This document shows, piece by piece, positions 7,560-16,306 of a DNA stretch of 64,000 nt. The notes beneath the pieces are model-generated. The model worked only from the letters and a program-made list of their open reading frames with translations. It did no database searches and had not been told where the DNA came from. The DNA comes from Streptomyces fildesensis (lineage in GTDB: Bacteria; Actinomycetota; Actinomycetes; Streptomycetales; Streptomycetaceae): assembly GCF_016107395.1 (NCBI RefSeq), contig NZ_JAAIKO010000011.1, forward strand, positions 62,001-126,000. The letters are read 5' to 3'. Numbering within the stretch: position 1 is the stretch's first letter; each line of letters opens with the position of its first letter. Made by a program: the position numbers and the translations under genes.

Positions 7560-9557
7560 ATGCCCGATCTGAACGACGCCGCCCGCGGCCGGATCCTGTT
7601 CGGCGGCGACTACAACCCCGAGCAATGGCCCGAAGAGGTGTGGCAGGAGGACGTCCGCCTGATGCGTGACGCGGGGGTCAACACCGCGACCGTCGGGGTC
7701 TTCTCCTGGGCGCGACTCGAACCCCGCCCGGGAGCACGCGACTTCAGCTGGCTCGACCGCGTGCTGGACCTGCTGGACGCGAACGGCATCGGCGCGGTGC
7801 TGGCCACCCCCACCGCCTCGCCGCCGCCCTGGATGGGTGCCCGTCACCCCGAGACGCTGCCCCGCTCCGAGGACGGCTCGGTGATCTGGTACGGGTCGCG
7901 CAACCAGTTCTGCGCGAGCTCGCCCGTCTACCGCGACTGCGCCCGCCGGATCACCGAGGACCTCGCCGAGCGCTACCGCGATCACCCGGCACTGCGGATG
8001 TGGCACATCAACAACGAGTACTGCACCAGTTGCTGGTGCGACGAGACCGCCCGCCACTTCCGCCGCTGGCTGAGCGCGCGTTACGGATCGCTGGAAGCCC
8101 TCAACGAAGCCTGGGGCACCGCCTTCTGGAGCCAGCGCTATGACTCCTGGGAGGAGATCGTCCCGCCGCGCAAGGTCCAGTACATCGTCAACCCGACCCA
8201 GGGCCTGGACTTCCGCCGCTTCACCTCCGACGCGCTGCTGGAGTGCTTCACCGCAGAACGGGACATCGTCGCCCGGCACAGCCCCGGGGTACCGGTCACC
8301 ACCAATTTCATGCCGATGTGGATCGGCCAGGACGGCTGGACCTGGGCGAGCCGCGAGGACGTCGTCTCGGTCGACATCTACCCGGATCCCAAGGACCCGC
8401 ACGGCGGTGCGTACGGCGCGATGGTCCAGGACCTGACCCGCTCGCAGGCCGACGGCCCGTGGATGCTCATGGAACAGGCGGCGGGCCCGGTCAACTGGCG
8501 GGGGGTAAACCACCCCAAACCGCCCGGCCTGATGCGGCTGTGGTCGCTGCAGGCCGTCGCGCGCGGCGCCGACGCCGTGTGCTTCTTCCAGTGGCGGCAG
8601 TCCCGCCAGGGCAGCGAGAAGTTCCACTCCGGGATGCTCACGCACACCGGTGCGGGCGGCCGCACCTTCCAGGAGGTCAAGGGCCTCGGCGCGGACCTGG
8701 TCCGGCTGGCGGCCGCCGTGGGCGGCCGCGTCGAGTCGCAGGCCGCGATCCTGCACGACTGGAACGCCTGGTGGGCCGGCCAGCAGCCCGGCCGCCCCTC
8801 CACCCGTCTCGACTACGAGCAGGTCCTGCGCTCCTGGCACCAGGCGCTGTGGGAGAGCGGAATCACCACCGACTTCGCCCACCCCGAGACGGATCTGAGC
8901 CACTACCCGCTCCTGCTCGTCCCCCACCTCTACCTGCTCACCGATGCCGCCCTGGACAACCTGGCCGGCTACGTCCGCGGGGGCGGCACCCTGGTCTGCG
9001 GCTTCTTCACCGGAGTCGCCGACCAGGACGACCGCATCCGTGCCGGCGGCGTGGACGTCCGGCTGCGCGAACTCCTCGGCCTGGCCGCGGTCCACGAATG
9101 GTGGCCGCTCGACGACGGGGAGACGGTCACCCTCGAGGACGCCGCCCTGGGCACCTTCCTCGGCACGCTCTGGTCGGAAGACCTCGAAGTCTCCACCGCG
9201 CACCCGGTGGCCGTCCACAAAGGCGGCGTCCTGGACGGCCGCCCCGCCGTGACCCGCCACCCCTACGGAGACGGCACCGCCTGGTACGTGTCGGTCCTCC
9301 CCGAACCCGCGGCGCTGCGGGCCCTCCTCACCCGCGCCGCCGACGAGCCCGGTGTAAGGCCCCCACTGCCTGCCCTCCCCACAGCAGTGGAGGCCGTACA
9401 CCGCGGCGACCTGCTCTTCCTCCTCAACCACGGGCGGCACCCGGCCACGGTGCCCGTCCCGGGCGCCCACACCGACCTGCTCACCGGCCGCGACCTCACG
9501 GACGAGATCCACCTCGACCGTTACGGCGTCGCCGTCCTGCGGCGGGCCGGATCGTGA
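7560..9557 (+). CDS. GH42 beta-galactosidase
   Basis: A family 42 beta-galactosidase of 665 residues, without a signal peptide, so cytoplasmic. The TIM barrel shows WHINNEYC with the acid/base glutamate at about E153 and LMEQAAG with the nucleophile glutamate at about E305. The beta-galactosidase trimerisation-like domain and a short C-terminal beta domain follow. In this operon its likely job is to remove galactosyl residues from imported xyloglucan oligosaccharides. An in-frame GTG at 7551 is an alternative start. The stop overlaps the GTG of the next gene by four bases. Confidence 0.92.
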   Translation: MPDLNDAARGRILFGGDYNPEQWPEEVWQEDVRLMRDAGVNTATVGVFSWARLEPRPGARDFSWLDRVLDLLDANGIGAVLATPTASPPPWMGARHPETLPRSEDGSVIWYGSRNQFCASSPVYRDCARRITEDLAERYRDHPALRMWHINNEYCTSCWCDETARHFRRWLSARYGSLEALNEAWGTAFWSQRYDSWEEIVPPRKVQYIVNPTQGLDFRRFTSDALLECFTAERDIVARHSPGVPVTTNFMPMWIGQDGWTWASREDVVSVDIYPDPKDPHGGAYGAMVQDLTRSQADGPWMLMEQAAGPVNWRGVNHPKPPGLMRLWSLQAVARGADAVCFFQWRQSRQGSEKFHSGMLTHTGAGGRTFQEVKGLGADLVRLAAAVGGRVESQAAILHDWNAWWAGQQPGRPSTRLDYEQVLRSWHQALWESGITTDFAHPETDLSHYPLLLVPHLYLLTDAALDNLAGYVRGGGTLVCGFFTGVADQDDRIRAGGVDVRLRELLGLAAVHEWWPLDDGETVTLEDAALGTFLGTLWSEDLEVSTAHPVAVHKGGVLDGRPAVTRHPYGDGTAWYVSVLPEPAALRALLTRAADEPGVRPPLPALPTAVEAVHRGDLLFLLNHGRHPATVPVPGAHTDLLTGRDLTDEIHLDRYGVAVLRRAGS

Positions 9558-11845
9558 CCGCGATCCGCCGGCGCGGCAACTGGGATCCGCTCCCCGCCGC
9601 CCGCTGGGAGGACGCCTTCCTCACCGGCAACGGACGGCACGGTGCGATGGTGCACGGCGACCCGGCCGACGAGCAGGTGGTCGTCAACCACCACCTGCTC
9701 GTCCGGCCCAACGGCGCCGAGGACCGCCGCGCGCCGCACCTGGCCGACGGACTGGAGCGACTGCGCGACGACATCCTGGCGGGGCGCGCCGCCGAAGCCG
9801 TCCACCGCACCGTCGGCGACCGGCCCCTGCAGTGGGTCCGCCCCTTCCACCCCGCCTTCGCCGTCCGCGTCCGGCGACCGCGCACACCAATCACCGGCTA
9901 CCGCCGCGCGATCGACTACCGCACCGGCACCGTCCGCACCACCTGGACCCAGGACGGCGGCCGCTGGACCGCCGAATGCTTCGTCTCGCGCGCCGACGAC
10001 GTGATCGTCCATCGCCTCACCCCGCCCCCGTACGGCACGATCACCGCGGAGATCCGCCACGACGTACGGCTGCCCGGAGCCCCTGACGAGCTCCACGTGC
10101 AGAGCACCGCCGCCGACTGCGGAGAGCGGGTGGCCGAGGCGCTGATCTCCACCTCCGTGCGCTACCCGCACAGCGACCTCGGGTACTCCGGCTGGACCCG
10201 GGTCATCGCTCGCGCGGGCACACTGCGCACGTCGGGCGGCACGACGTCCGCCGAAGGCTGCACGGAGCTCACCCTCCTCACCCGCGTCGCCCCCTGGAGC
10301 GCCCCCGGCGCGCCCGCGGCGCGGCGGTCCTTTGAGTCGCTGTTCGCCCGCCACCGGCCCCTCCACCAGGAACCGTACGACCGCGTGGAGCTCGATCTCG
10401 ACGCCCCGGAGGGGCATCGCGCGCTGCCCGCCTCGACGCTGCTCGCCGATCCCGTGACACACCGACTCGCGCTGCTGGAGCGGCTGTTCGACGCGGGCCG
10501 CCACCATCTGCTGTCCTCCTCGGGCCTGCTGCCGCCCCGCCTCACCGGGATCTGGACCGGTGACTGGGAGACGGCCTGGCAGGGCGCGTTCACCTGCGAC
10601 GCCAACCTCAATCTGCAGATGTCCTCCGCCGCGGTGGCGGCACTGCCGGAGGTCTCCCTCGCCCTGGCCGCACTCATCCGCTCGCAGCTCGACGACTGGC
10701 GCGACAACGCGACCCGCCTCTTCGGCACGCGTGGCATCGTCGCCCCCGCCCACAGCGACGGCCTGTCCGGTCGCGCCTACCACTACTCCGACGCCTATCC
10801 GCTGCATCTGTGGACCGCCGGAGCCGACTGGCTACTGCACCCACTCCTGGACCACGCCGCCGTCACCGGCGACCGCTTCTTCGCGCACGAGGTCCTCGCC
10901 CCGCTGCTCGCCGAGACCGCCGCGTTCTACGAGGACTTCCTGACCCGCACCGGCCCCGGCGGAGCGCTCGTCCTCGTCCCCTCCTACTCCCCGGAGAACA
11001 CCCCGGCCGGCGCCGACAGCCCCGTCACGGCCAACGCCACCATGGATATCGCTGCCGCCCGGCACGCTCTGCGAGCCACCGGTGAGCCCGCGCACGCCGC
11101 GCTCGCCGACCGGCTGCCGCCCTACCGGACCAACCGTGACGGCGCACTCGCGGAATGGTCCTGGCCGGGCGATCCGGAGCGTGCCCCAGACGCCTACGAC
11201 CACCGGCACATCAGCCACCTCTACCCCGTGTGGCCGCTCGACGAGATCAACCCGTGCGACACCCCCGAACTGGCCCGGGCGGCACGCCGCGCCCTCGAAC
11301 TGCGAGGCGCCGAGAACGACTCCGCCCACGGCCACCTGCACACGGCGCTCGTCGCGGCCCGGCTCGGGGACGCACAGCGCGTGGCGGGCGCCCTGCTCTC
11401 CGTGCTCGACCAGGACTTCTTCCACGCCGGCCTGATGAGCTCGCATTACCCGGGACGCGCGGTGTACAACGCCGACGCGGCGCACACCCTGCCCTCCGTG
11501 CTCATCGAGGCGCTGCTGCACTCGACCCGCGACCGCCTCGTGCTCCTTCCCGCGCTGCCGGTCTTCCTCCCCACCGGCACCCTGCGCGGCATCCGCACCC
11601 GCTGCGGCGTCACCGTCACCGAGCTGTCCTGGTCGGTGCCCGCCCGCCGGCTGCGGGTCGTCCTGCGGGCGGCCACCGACCTCACGGTGCGCCTGCAGAC
11701 CGGAGCCGACTGCCGGCCGCACCCCCACCGTCTCCCCGCCGACCGGGACCTGGTCCTGAACCTCCCCCTCGGCGGGGTTCCCCCCACCAACCCCCCACTC
11801 AGCAAGGGAGTCCCCCCATGCGCAGAACCGCGCGCCCGTTCCTGA
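9554..11845 (+). CDS. GH95-type alpha-L-fucosidase (divergent)
   Basis: A large, apparently cytoplasmic glycoside hydrolase of 763 residues resembling family 95 alpha-L-fucosidases/galactosidases. Family features include the N-terminal beta-domain start (LTGNGRHGAMVHG), GIWTGDW, CDANLNLQM carrying the paired asparagines, PSYSPEN with the presumed general acid glutamate, and HRHISHLYPVWP. The C-terminal segment usually written QIDGNFG is replaced by VYNADAAHTLPS, so the canonical base region is altered although an Asp remains. The GTG at 9554 overlaps the upstream TGA. Removing fucose from xyloglucan side chains fits the operon. Its last 28 bp overlap the next gene in another frame. Confidence 0.8.
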   Translation: MTAIRRRGNWDPLPAARWEDAFLTGNGRHGAMVHGDPADEQVVVNHHLLVRPNGAEDRRAPHLADGLERLRDDILAGRAAEAVHRTVGDRPLQWVRPFHPAFAVRVRRPRTPITGYRRAIDYRTGTVRTTWTQDGGRWTAECFVSRADDVIVHRLTPPPYGTITAEIRHDVRLPGAPDELHVQSTAADCGERVAEALISTSVRYPHSDLGYSGWTRVIARAGTLRTSGGTTSAEGCTELTLLTRVAPWSAPGAPAARRSFESLFARHRPLHQEPYDRVELDLDAPEGHRALPASTLLADPVTHRLALLERLFDAGRHHLLSSSGLLPPRLTGIWTGDWETAWQGAFTCDANLNLQMSSAAVAALPEVSLALAALIRSQLDDWRDNATRLFGTRGIVAPAHSDGLSGRAYHYSDAYPLHLWTAGADWLLHPLLDHAAVTGDRFFAHEVLAPLLAETAAFYEDFLTRTGPGGALVLVPSYSPENTPAGADSPVTANATMDIAAARHALRATGEPAHAALADRLPPYRTNRDGALAEWSWPGDPERAPDAYDHRHISHLYPVWPLDEINPCDTPELARAARRALELRGAENDSAHGHLHTALVAARLGDAQRVAGALLSVLDQDFFHAGLMSSHYPGRAVYNADAAHTLPSVLIEALLHSTRDRLVLLPALPVFLPTGTLRGIRTRCGVTVTELSWSVPARRLRVVLRAATDLTVRLQTGADCRPHPHRLPADRDLVLNLPLGGVPPTNPPLSKGVPPCAEPRARS

Positions 11846-12531
11846 GGACGACGCTACTGACGCCGATCCTGGCGTTCCTCGCCGTCCTCGGCCTGCTCGC
11901 CGCGCCCGCCCAGGCCGCCACCTGGTCGTCCTCCGACCAGTGGGCCACCTGGTCCAACGGTGGCTACACCCTCTACAACGACGTCTGGGGCGGCGGAGCC
12001 GGCGCCCAGACCATCTGGGCCAACTCGTACAGCAACTGGGGTGTCTGGGCGAACCATCCCAACACCGGCGGCATCAAGTCCTACCCCAACGTCACCAAGT
12101 ACGTCGGGAAGCCGCTGTCCTCGCTCTCCAGCGTGAAGAGCAGCTTCAACGTCACGGTCCCGAGCACTGGCGCGTACGAGACCGCGTACGACGTGTGGGA
12201 CTCCGCCAACGCCTACGAGATCATGCTCTGGATGAACAGGACCGGCGCGGTCGGACCCCTCGGGACCTCCCAGGGCAACATAACGCTCGGCGGCCACACC
12301 TGGACCGTCTACAAGGGCAGCAACGGCTCCAACGCGGTCTTCTCCTTCGTCCGCACCGGCAACACCGGCTCCGGCACGGTCGACATCCTCGCCATCCTCA
12401 ACTGGATCAAGAACACCAAGGGTTGGTTCTCCAACATCACCCTCGGCAACGTCCAGTTCGGCTACGAGATCACCTCGTCCTCCGGCGGCCTGAACTTCAA
12501 CACCAACAGCTACAGCGTCACCTCGTCCTGA
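11818..12531 (+). CDS. Secreted GH12 endoglucanase / xyloglucanase
   Basis: A compact exported family 12 endo-beta-1,4-glucanase, 237 residues including a Sec signal peptide that ends near AAPAQAA. The nucleophile motif is EIMLW (about E134) and the acid/base motif is QFGYEI (about E217), matching the GH12 beta-jelly-roll fold. No binding module or linker follows. The ATG at 11818 overlaps the end of the GH95 gene by 28 bp, so it is part of the same transcript. With GH74 it would cut xyloglucan outside the cell; cellulase activity is the alternative. It is the last gene of the operon. Confidence 0.93.
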   Translation: MRRTARPFLRTTLLTPILAFLAVLGLLAAPAQAATWSSSDQWATWSNGGYTLYNDVWGGGAGAQTIWANSYSNWGVWANHPNTGGIKSYPNVTKYVGKPLSSLSSVKSSFNVTVPSTGAYETAYDVWDSANAYEIMLWMNRTGAVGPLGTSQGNITLGGHTWTVYKGSNGSNAVFSFVRTGNTGSGTVDILAILNWIKNTKGWFSNITLGNVQFGYEITSSSGGLNFNTNSYSVTSS

Positions 12532-12536
12532 TGGTC

Positions 12537-12574
12537 GCCACGCGGCCGAGCCTGCACAGGCTCCGCCGCGTGGC
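12537..12574. terminator. Bidirectional hairpin terminator
   Basis: An 18-bp arm beginning gccacgcggc pairs with the arm ending gccgcgtggc across a two-base loop, with a single mismatch. It starts six bases after the GH12 stop and sits between convergent genes, so it probably ends both the xyloglucan and the Roadblock transcripts. Confidence 0.8.
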
Positions 12575-12593
12575 CGGCGGTGCGCAAGCCGCG

Positions 12594-12968
12594 TCAGACC
12601 TCCAGTTCGGCCTCGATCTTCTTGAGTTGATGCCTGGCCATCGCCAGGTTGGCCCGCCCCTTGTCCAGGGCCAGGTAGAGGAAGAGGCCGTTCTTGCCGC
12701 GCCCCTTGATCAGCCGGATCAGGTGGTACTGGCCGCCGAGGGTGATGAGGATGTCCTCGATCTCGTCCTTGAGGCCGAGCATCTCCATGGTGCGCACCTT
12801 GGCGCGCACCACGTCGGTGTTCCCGGCGGCGGCGACCGTCAGGTCGAGGTCCTTGCCGCCGCCCAGAGTGCCCAGTGCCATGCCGCTGGTGTAGTCGACG
12901 AGGGCGACACCCAGCGTGCCCTCGATCGATGTCGTCGCTTCCTTGAGGCAGATCTCGATGTTCGCCAT
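12594..12968 (-). CDS. Roadblock/LC7 domain protein
   Basis: A 124-residue single-domain Roadblock/LC7 protein with no signal or membrane segment. The family pattern of helix, strand (GVALVDYTSGMALGTLG), long helix, then strand (ILITLGGQYHLIRLI...NGLFLYLAL) and C-terminal helix is clear. Such proteins dimerise and usually regulate small Ras-like GTPases (MglB or CvnB type). It is the last gene of a four-gene leftward operon; ggaag lies about 8 bp upstream of its ATG. No GTPase is nearby, so its partner is unknown. Confidence 0.85.
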   Translation of the reverse strand: MANIEICLKEATTSIEGTLGVALVDYTSGMALGTLGGGKDLDLTVAAAGNTDVVRAKVRTMEMLGLKDEIEDILITLGGQYHLIRLIKGRGKNGLFLYLALDKGRANLAMARHQLKKIEAELEV

Positions 12969-13034
12969 GAGCGGGTACTTCCTTCCGGTCTTTCGGTGGT
13001 GTGCGGTAGGTGACGCGTCGGAACGGTGGTGCGG

Positions 13035-13427
13035 TCAGGTGGTCTCGGGCCGGATCAGCGTGCCGTCGGTCAGTTCGGCGATGCGGGCACTGCACCGGCG
13101 GGCCTCCAAATGGAGTCGGCCCACGTTGGCGTCCGTCCCTGCCCATGCGGTCAGAACGACGGAGACGCCCGCCGCATAGGTGGCGACATAGCCCTGCTCA
13201 CCCCGGACCAGCAGCTCCCGGAACGCGCCCCGGTCGGTCCCGTCCGCCAGGCGGAGGGCGACCGAGAGCACGGCCGCGCTGAGCGCCGCGACGGTCTCGG
13301 ACTCCGGGGTGGCAAGGTCCTGGGCCAGCACCAGACCGTCGGTACTCGCCGCGAGTACGCCGGTGAGATGCGGAACGCGGGCCCGTAACCTTCGGAGCTC
13401 TTCCAGGACATCGGCTTCCGTCGCCAT
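13035..13427 (-). CDS. Roadblock/LC7-like protein
   Basis: A 130-residue protein whose GVLAASTDGLVLAQDLA and GYVATYAAGVSVVLTAWAG segments give the Roadblock/LC7 strand-helix pattern. The start at 13427 is supported by gaggaga six bases upstream; an upstream frame to 13469 lacks such a site. It resembles the regulator of GTPase subunits found in actinobacterial conservons. Third gene of the Roadblock operon. It ends in a short charged tail (LIRPETT). Confidence 0.78.
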   Translation of the reverse strand: MATEADVLEELRRLRARVPHLTGVLAASTDGLVLAQDLATPESETVAALSAAVLSVALRLADGTDRGAFRELLVRGEQGYVATYAAGVSVVLTAWAGTDANVGRLHLEARRCSARIAELTDGTLIRPETT

Positions 13428-13506
13428 CAGCTGTCTCCTCTCGGCGCGCTGTCTCATTGCGCGTCTCATGACGGCGTTGCCGGTGCCTCATGGGCGGGCC
13501 GGAAGA

Positions 13507-14271
13507 TCACAGGGTTGCCTCCAATGCGTCACGCAGTCGGCGCAGCAGGGATATGTCGGGGTCCGCGGACAGGTCCGCGACCCAGGCCGGGATGGGGGAA
13601 GGCTCGGCCGCCGCCGCTCTGCGGGGGGTCCGCAGGTGCCCGGCGGCGGCCAGCCGGCGCACGTCGACGAGGGTGTGGAAGGCGGGACGGCCCAGCAGCC
13701 GGGCCATCGTGAACGGGGTCCGTATGCCGTCCGCCAGATCGAGGACGGCCCGCTGCCGCCGGGTGACCGCGGGGTTGTCGGCCGCCCGGTCGCGGACGAC
13801 GGGCGCGCTGTCGACCTCGGGGTGCGGCCAGATCCGGTCCAGCAGCTCCTGCCGCCGCCGGGTCTCACGCTCGACGACTTCGGCGCGCAGCGGGCGCACG
13901 GGCCCGAACCAGTGGGTGGCTCCGTAGCGGAAGCGGGTCGGGCCGGTTCTGGGGGCGAGCGCGAAGAACGCGGCGTCGAAGACCGCACCGAGATGGCAGA
14001 TCTCCAACTCCCCGCTGGTGAGCAGATTGCTCTCGACGAGGCTGCGCCCGACCCGGCACCGTGCCCCTGCCCGGTCGATCGTCTCCTGCCACTCCGCCGA
14101 GGAGAGCCGGCGGCGGGCGAGCAGCAGAACGTCGACGCCGGGTGCCGCGGGACTCTCGGCGTGGACGACCTCTCCGTCGAGCAGATAGACCGTGCCCGTC
14201 TCCCGCAGCAGGGCACCGGTGGCCCGGTCTCCGGCCATACGGACCAGCATCGAGGGGTTCAGCGCTCTCAT
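13507..14271 (-). CDS. DUF4388-like protein with helical C-terminal region
   Basis: A 254-residue soluble protein. The N-terminal half (RATGALLRETGTVYLLDGEVVHAES) resembles DUF4388/PATAN-like domains that occur with Roadblock proteins in signalling operons. The second half (VTRRQRAVLDLADGIRTPFTMARLLGRPAFHTLVDVRRLAAAGHL) looks like a winged-helix unit. I chose the ATG at 14271 because it overlaps the upstream stop as ATGA; the longer frame to 14655 is the shadow of the upstream gene. The precise role is unknown; a scaffold or DNA-binding output for the Roadblock proteins is a guess. Confidence 0.72.
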   Translation of the reverse strand: MRALNPSMLVRMAGDRATGALLRETGTVYLLDGEVVHAESPAAPGVDVLLLARRRLSSAEWQETIDRAGARCRVGRSLVESNLLTSGELEICHLGAVFDAAFFALAPRTGPTRFRYGATHWFGPVRPLRAEVVERETRRRQELLDRIWPHPEVDSAPVVRDRAADNPAVTRRQRAVLDLADGIRTPFTMARLLGRPAFHTLVDVRRLAAAGHLRTPRRAAAAEPSPIPAWVADLSADPDISLLRRLRDALEATL

Positions 14272-14672
14272 CCGAGCACCAGACGCTCGGCCAGTCCCTG
14301 GAGCCGGATCCGGGCAAGGGCGAGATTTCCCTCGTCGCGGTCGAGCCAGAGATGGAAGAACACGCTGCTGTCGAAGGTGGTGTCGACGAAGCGCAGCAGG
14401 TGATAGCTGGTGGGGGTCGTGACGATGACGTCCTCGACGGGCGATCCCTTGGCGGCCTCGGCGTCCCCGTGGTTCCCAGCCGTTGCGAAGGCGGTGTGTT
14501 CGGCGGCCATCCGGGCCAGTTCGGCCGTCTCGACCGCCGTGGTCTCGTAGTCGTTCGTGGGGGATACACCGAGAGTGCCGAGTGCCAGTCCCGTGGTCCA
14601 CTCGACGACGGCGGCTCCCCGTGCACCGGGCAGACCCATCGCTTCGAGTAAGCACTCATCGATTCCGGGCAC
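14268..14672 (-). CDS. Roadblock/LC7 domain protein, first gene of operon
   Basis: A 134-residue Roadblock/LC7 protein (GAAVVEWTTGLALGTLGVS, then IVTTPTSYHLLRFV and VFFHLWLDRDEGNLALARIRL). Its C-terminal helix is very like that of the 12594 gene, so they are probable paralogues. GTG at 14672 is preferred because gagaggga lies 6-7 bp upstream; the frame extends to 14741 without a binding site. It starts a leftward operon of four genes, all coding for Roadblock or associated domains. Confidence 0.8.
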   Translation of the reverse strand: MPGIDECLLEAMGLPGARGAAVVEWTTGLALGTLGVSPTNDYETTAVETAELARMAAEHTAFATAGNHGDAEAAKGSPVEDVIVTTPTSYHLLRFVDTTFDSSVFFHLWLDRDEGNLALARIRLQGLAERLVLG

Positions 14673-14883
14673 GCGGATTCCCTCTCGGTTCGCGGCAGTT
14701 GAGCACCTCAGCCGCACTGCGGTGACCGTGAGACTACGCACGGCGATGCGCCGGATGCGGACGTAAGGTGATTTCCCGCGAAAACACGCAGCGTTGGACT
14801 ATGCTCCGCCCTTGCCAGGTGCATAGTCGGTCGCGGGCGGGCCGGTCGTGTCGGCCCGCCCGGCGATCAAAAGTGCTGTCCCG

Positions 14884-16188
14884 CTACAGCCGCCCTGCGC
14901 CCGCGCCGCAGTCGACGAGGTGCGGAACCGCGGTGGGGCTGTCGACGCGGGTGCGCAGGGTGGGAGTCCAGCCCGCGTCACCGGCGATGACCGTGGTGGG
15001 GTGGCTGGCGTTGAACGCGCCGAGGAGGTCGGTTTCCTTGCCGTTGACGGCGTTGTGCTCCTCCGTCATCGCGGTGCCCTTCCAGTACGCGATGACCCGG
15101 TCGGCGCCGACCGACCCGGGCAGCGTGAACGCGTTGGCCTCCGCGACGAGTTGGGACCGGTAGCCGGCTCCGAGGCTGTAGACGTATTCCTGGCCCGGCG
15201 TTACGACGTAGTGGTTGTTGTAGGCGTCGACCTGTCCGAAGCGGACCCGCGGCGCTCGTTCGGTGATGCCCTGGAGAAGGTTGTGGTGAAGGGTCACGCG
15301 CAGCTTGCCTTCGTCGGTGGCACCGGCGCTGTCGCTGTTGCCGAAGAGCAGCGTCTTGTCGTGGTCGGTGAAGGCGTTCCAGGAGGCGGTGACGAGGTCG
15401 GCGCCTTTGACGATGTCGAGTTCACCGTCGTGCTGCTGGTAGATCCGTCCGAAGTAGAACGGCTGGGCGGCGTCGGGGCGGCGGCCGTCGGTGAACGTGT
15501 TGTGGTCGATCCAGACGTGGGTGGCGCCGTAGACGACGAGGTTGTCGTACTCGGAGTTCCAGTTGCCGGTGGCGCCGTCGGTGGGGTCCCACTGGGGGAA
15601 GCAGTCGAAGGCGTCCTCGAAGGTGAGATTGCGGACGATGACGTTGTCCGCGTTCTTGATCTGAAGATCGAGGGCGAGCAGCCCGGCGTGGTTGCCGAGG
15701 CCCACGATGGTGGTGTTGGAGCCGACCGCGAGCTCGACCCGCGCGGCCTGACGGGCGGCGGAGGCGCCGCGGGCGTCCTCCTGCGCACCGGCGGGCAGGG
15801 TGCCGGTGCCCCAGGTGGCCGGGTCGTACGCAGCGAGGTAGGAGTCGAGGGAGTAGCCGTCGGTGGCGTAGTCCGCGCAGGTCAGCGGCTGCCCGGCGTC
15901 GTCGGTGTTGCCGTCGATGGTGCCCTTGATCTGGATGATCTTGGGCGTGGCGTCGCCGCCGTTGAGAGCGGCGGCGAGCTGTGCGCGGGTGCTGACGGTG
16001 AACGTGTGGGCGGCGTCGGCCACCGCGCCGCCGGTGGTCCCGGTGCCCGAGGACGCCCAGCCGTCCCCTGCGGGCAGTACGGCACGGGCGGGTGCCGTGG
16101 GGTGGGCGGCCTGCGCGGGCACGGCCAGCGCCAGCGAGGCGCAGCCGATCAGTGCGGCAATTACATGGGCATGACACATTCTTCTCAT
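14884..16188 (-). CDS. Secreted pectate lyase, polysaccharide lyase family 1
   Basis: An exported pectate lyase of 434 residues cleaving polygalacturonate by beta-elimination. It has a Sec signal ending near VPAQAA. The parallel beta-helix motifs include NVIVRNLTF, DCFPQWDPTDG, THVWIDHNTF and, with the expected catalytic arginine, TERAPRVRFG. Calcium-binding aspartates occur around the WNSEYDN segment. The ATG at 16188 has ggag five bases upstream. It is the last gene of the leftward sugar-acid operon, linking that operon to pectin. A second PL1 enzyme lies at 37658. Confidence 0.93.
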   Translation of the reverse strand: MRRMCHAHVIAALIGCASLALAVPAQAAHPTAPARAVLPAGDGWASSGTGTTGGAVADAAHTFTVSTRAQLAAALNGGDATPKIIQIKGTIDGNTDDAGQPLTCADYATDGYSLDSYLAAYDPATWGTGTLPAGAQEDARGASAARQAARVELAVGSNTTIVGLGNHAGLLALDLQIKNADNVIVRNLTFEDAFDCFPQWDPTDGATGNWNSEYDNLVVYGATHVWIDHNTFTDGRRPDAAQPFYFGRIYQQHDGELDIVKGADLVTASWNAFTDHDKTLLFGNSDSAGATDEGKLRVTLHHNLLQGITERAPRVRFGQVDAYNNHYVVTPGQEYVYSLGAGYRSQLVAEANAFTLPGSVGADRVIAYWKGTAMTEEHNAVNGKETDLLGAFNASHPTTVIAGDAGWTPTLRTRVDSPTAVPHLVDCGAGAGRL

Positions 16189-16306
16189 TGCGGCTCCCGC
16201 TGAAAGGAAGTGAACGGGTGGAAGGACCAGGTGCGGTGAACGGGTGCGGTGAAGGGGGTGGGGCCGCTGCGGGGCGGCGGTCGGAGCGTCCGCCCCGCCG
16301 CGGACG

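Noticed and set aside
8243..9553. Extension of the GH95 frame into the GH42 gene
   Set aside because: Shadow frame; GTG at 9554 overlaps the GH42 stop.
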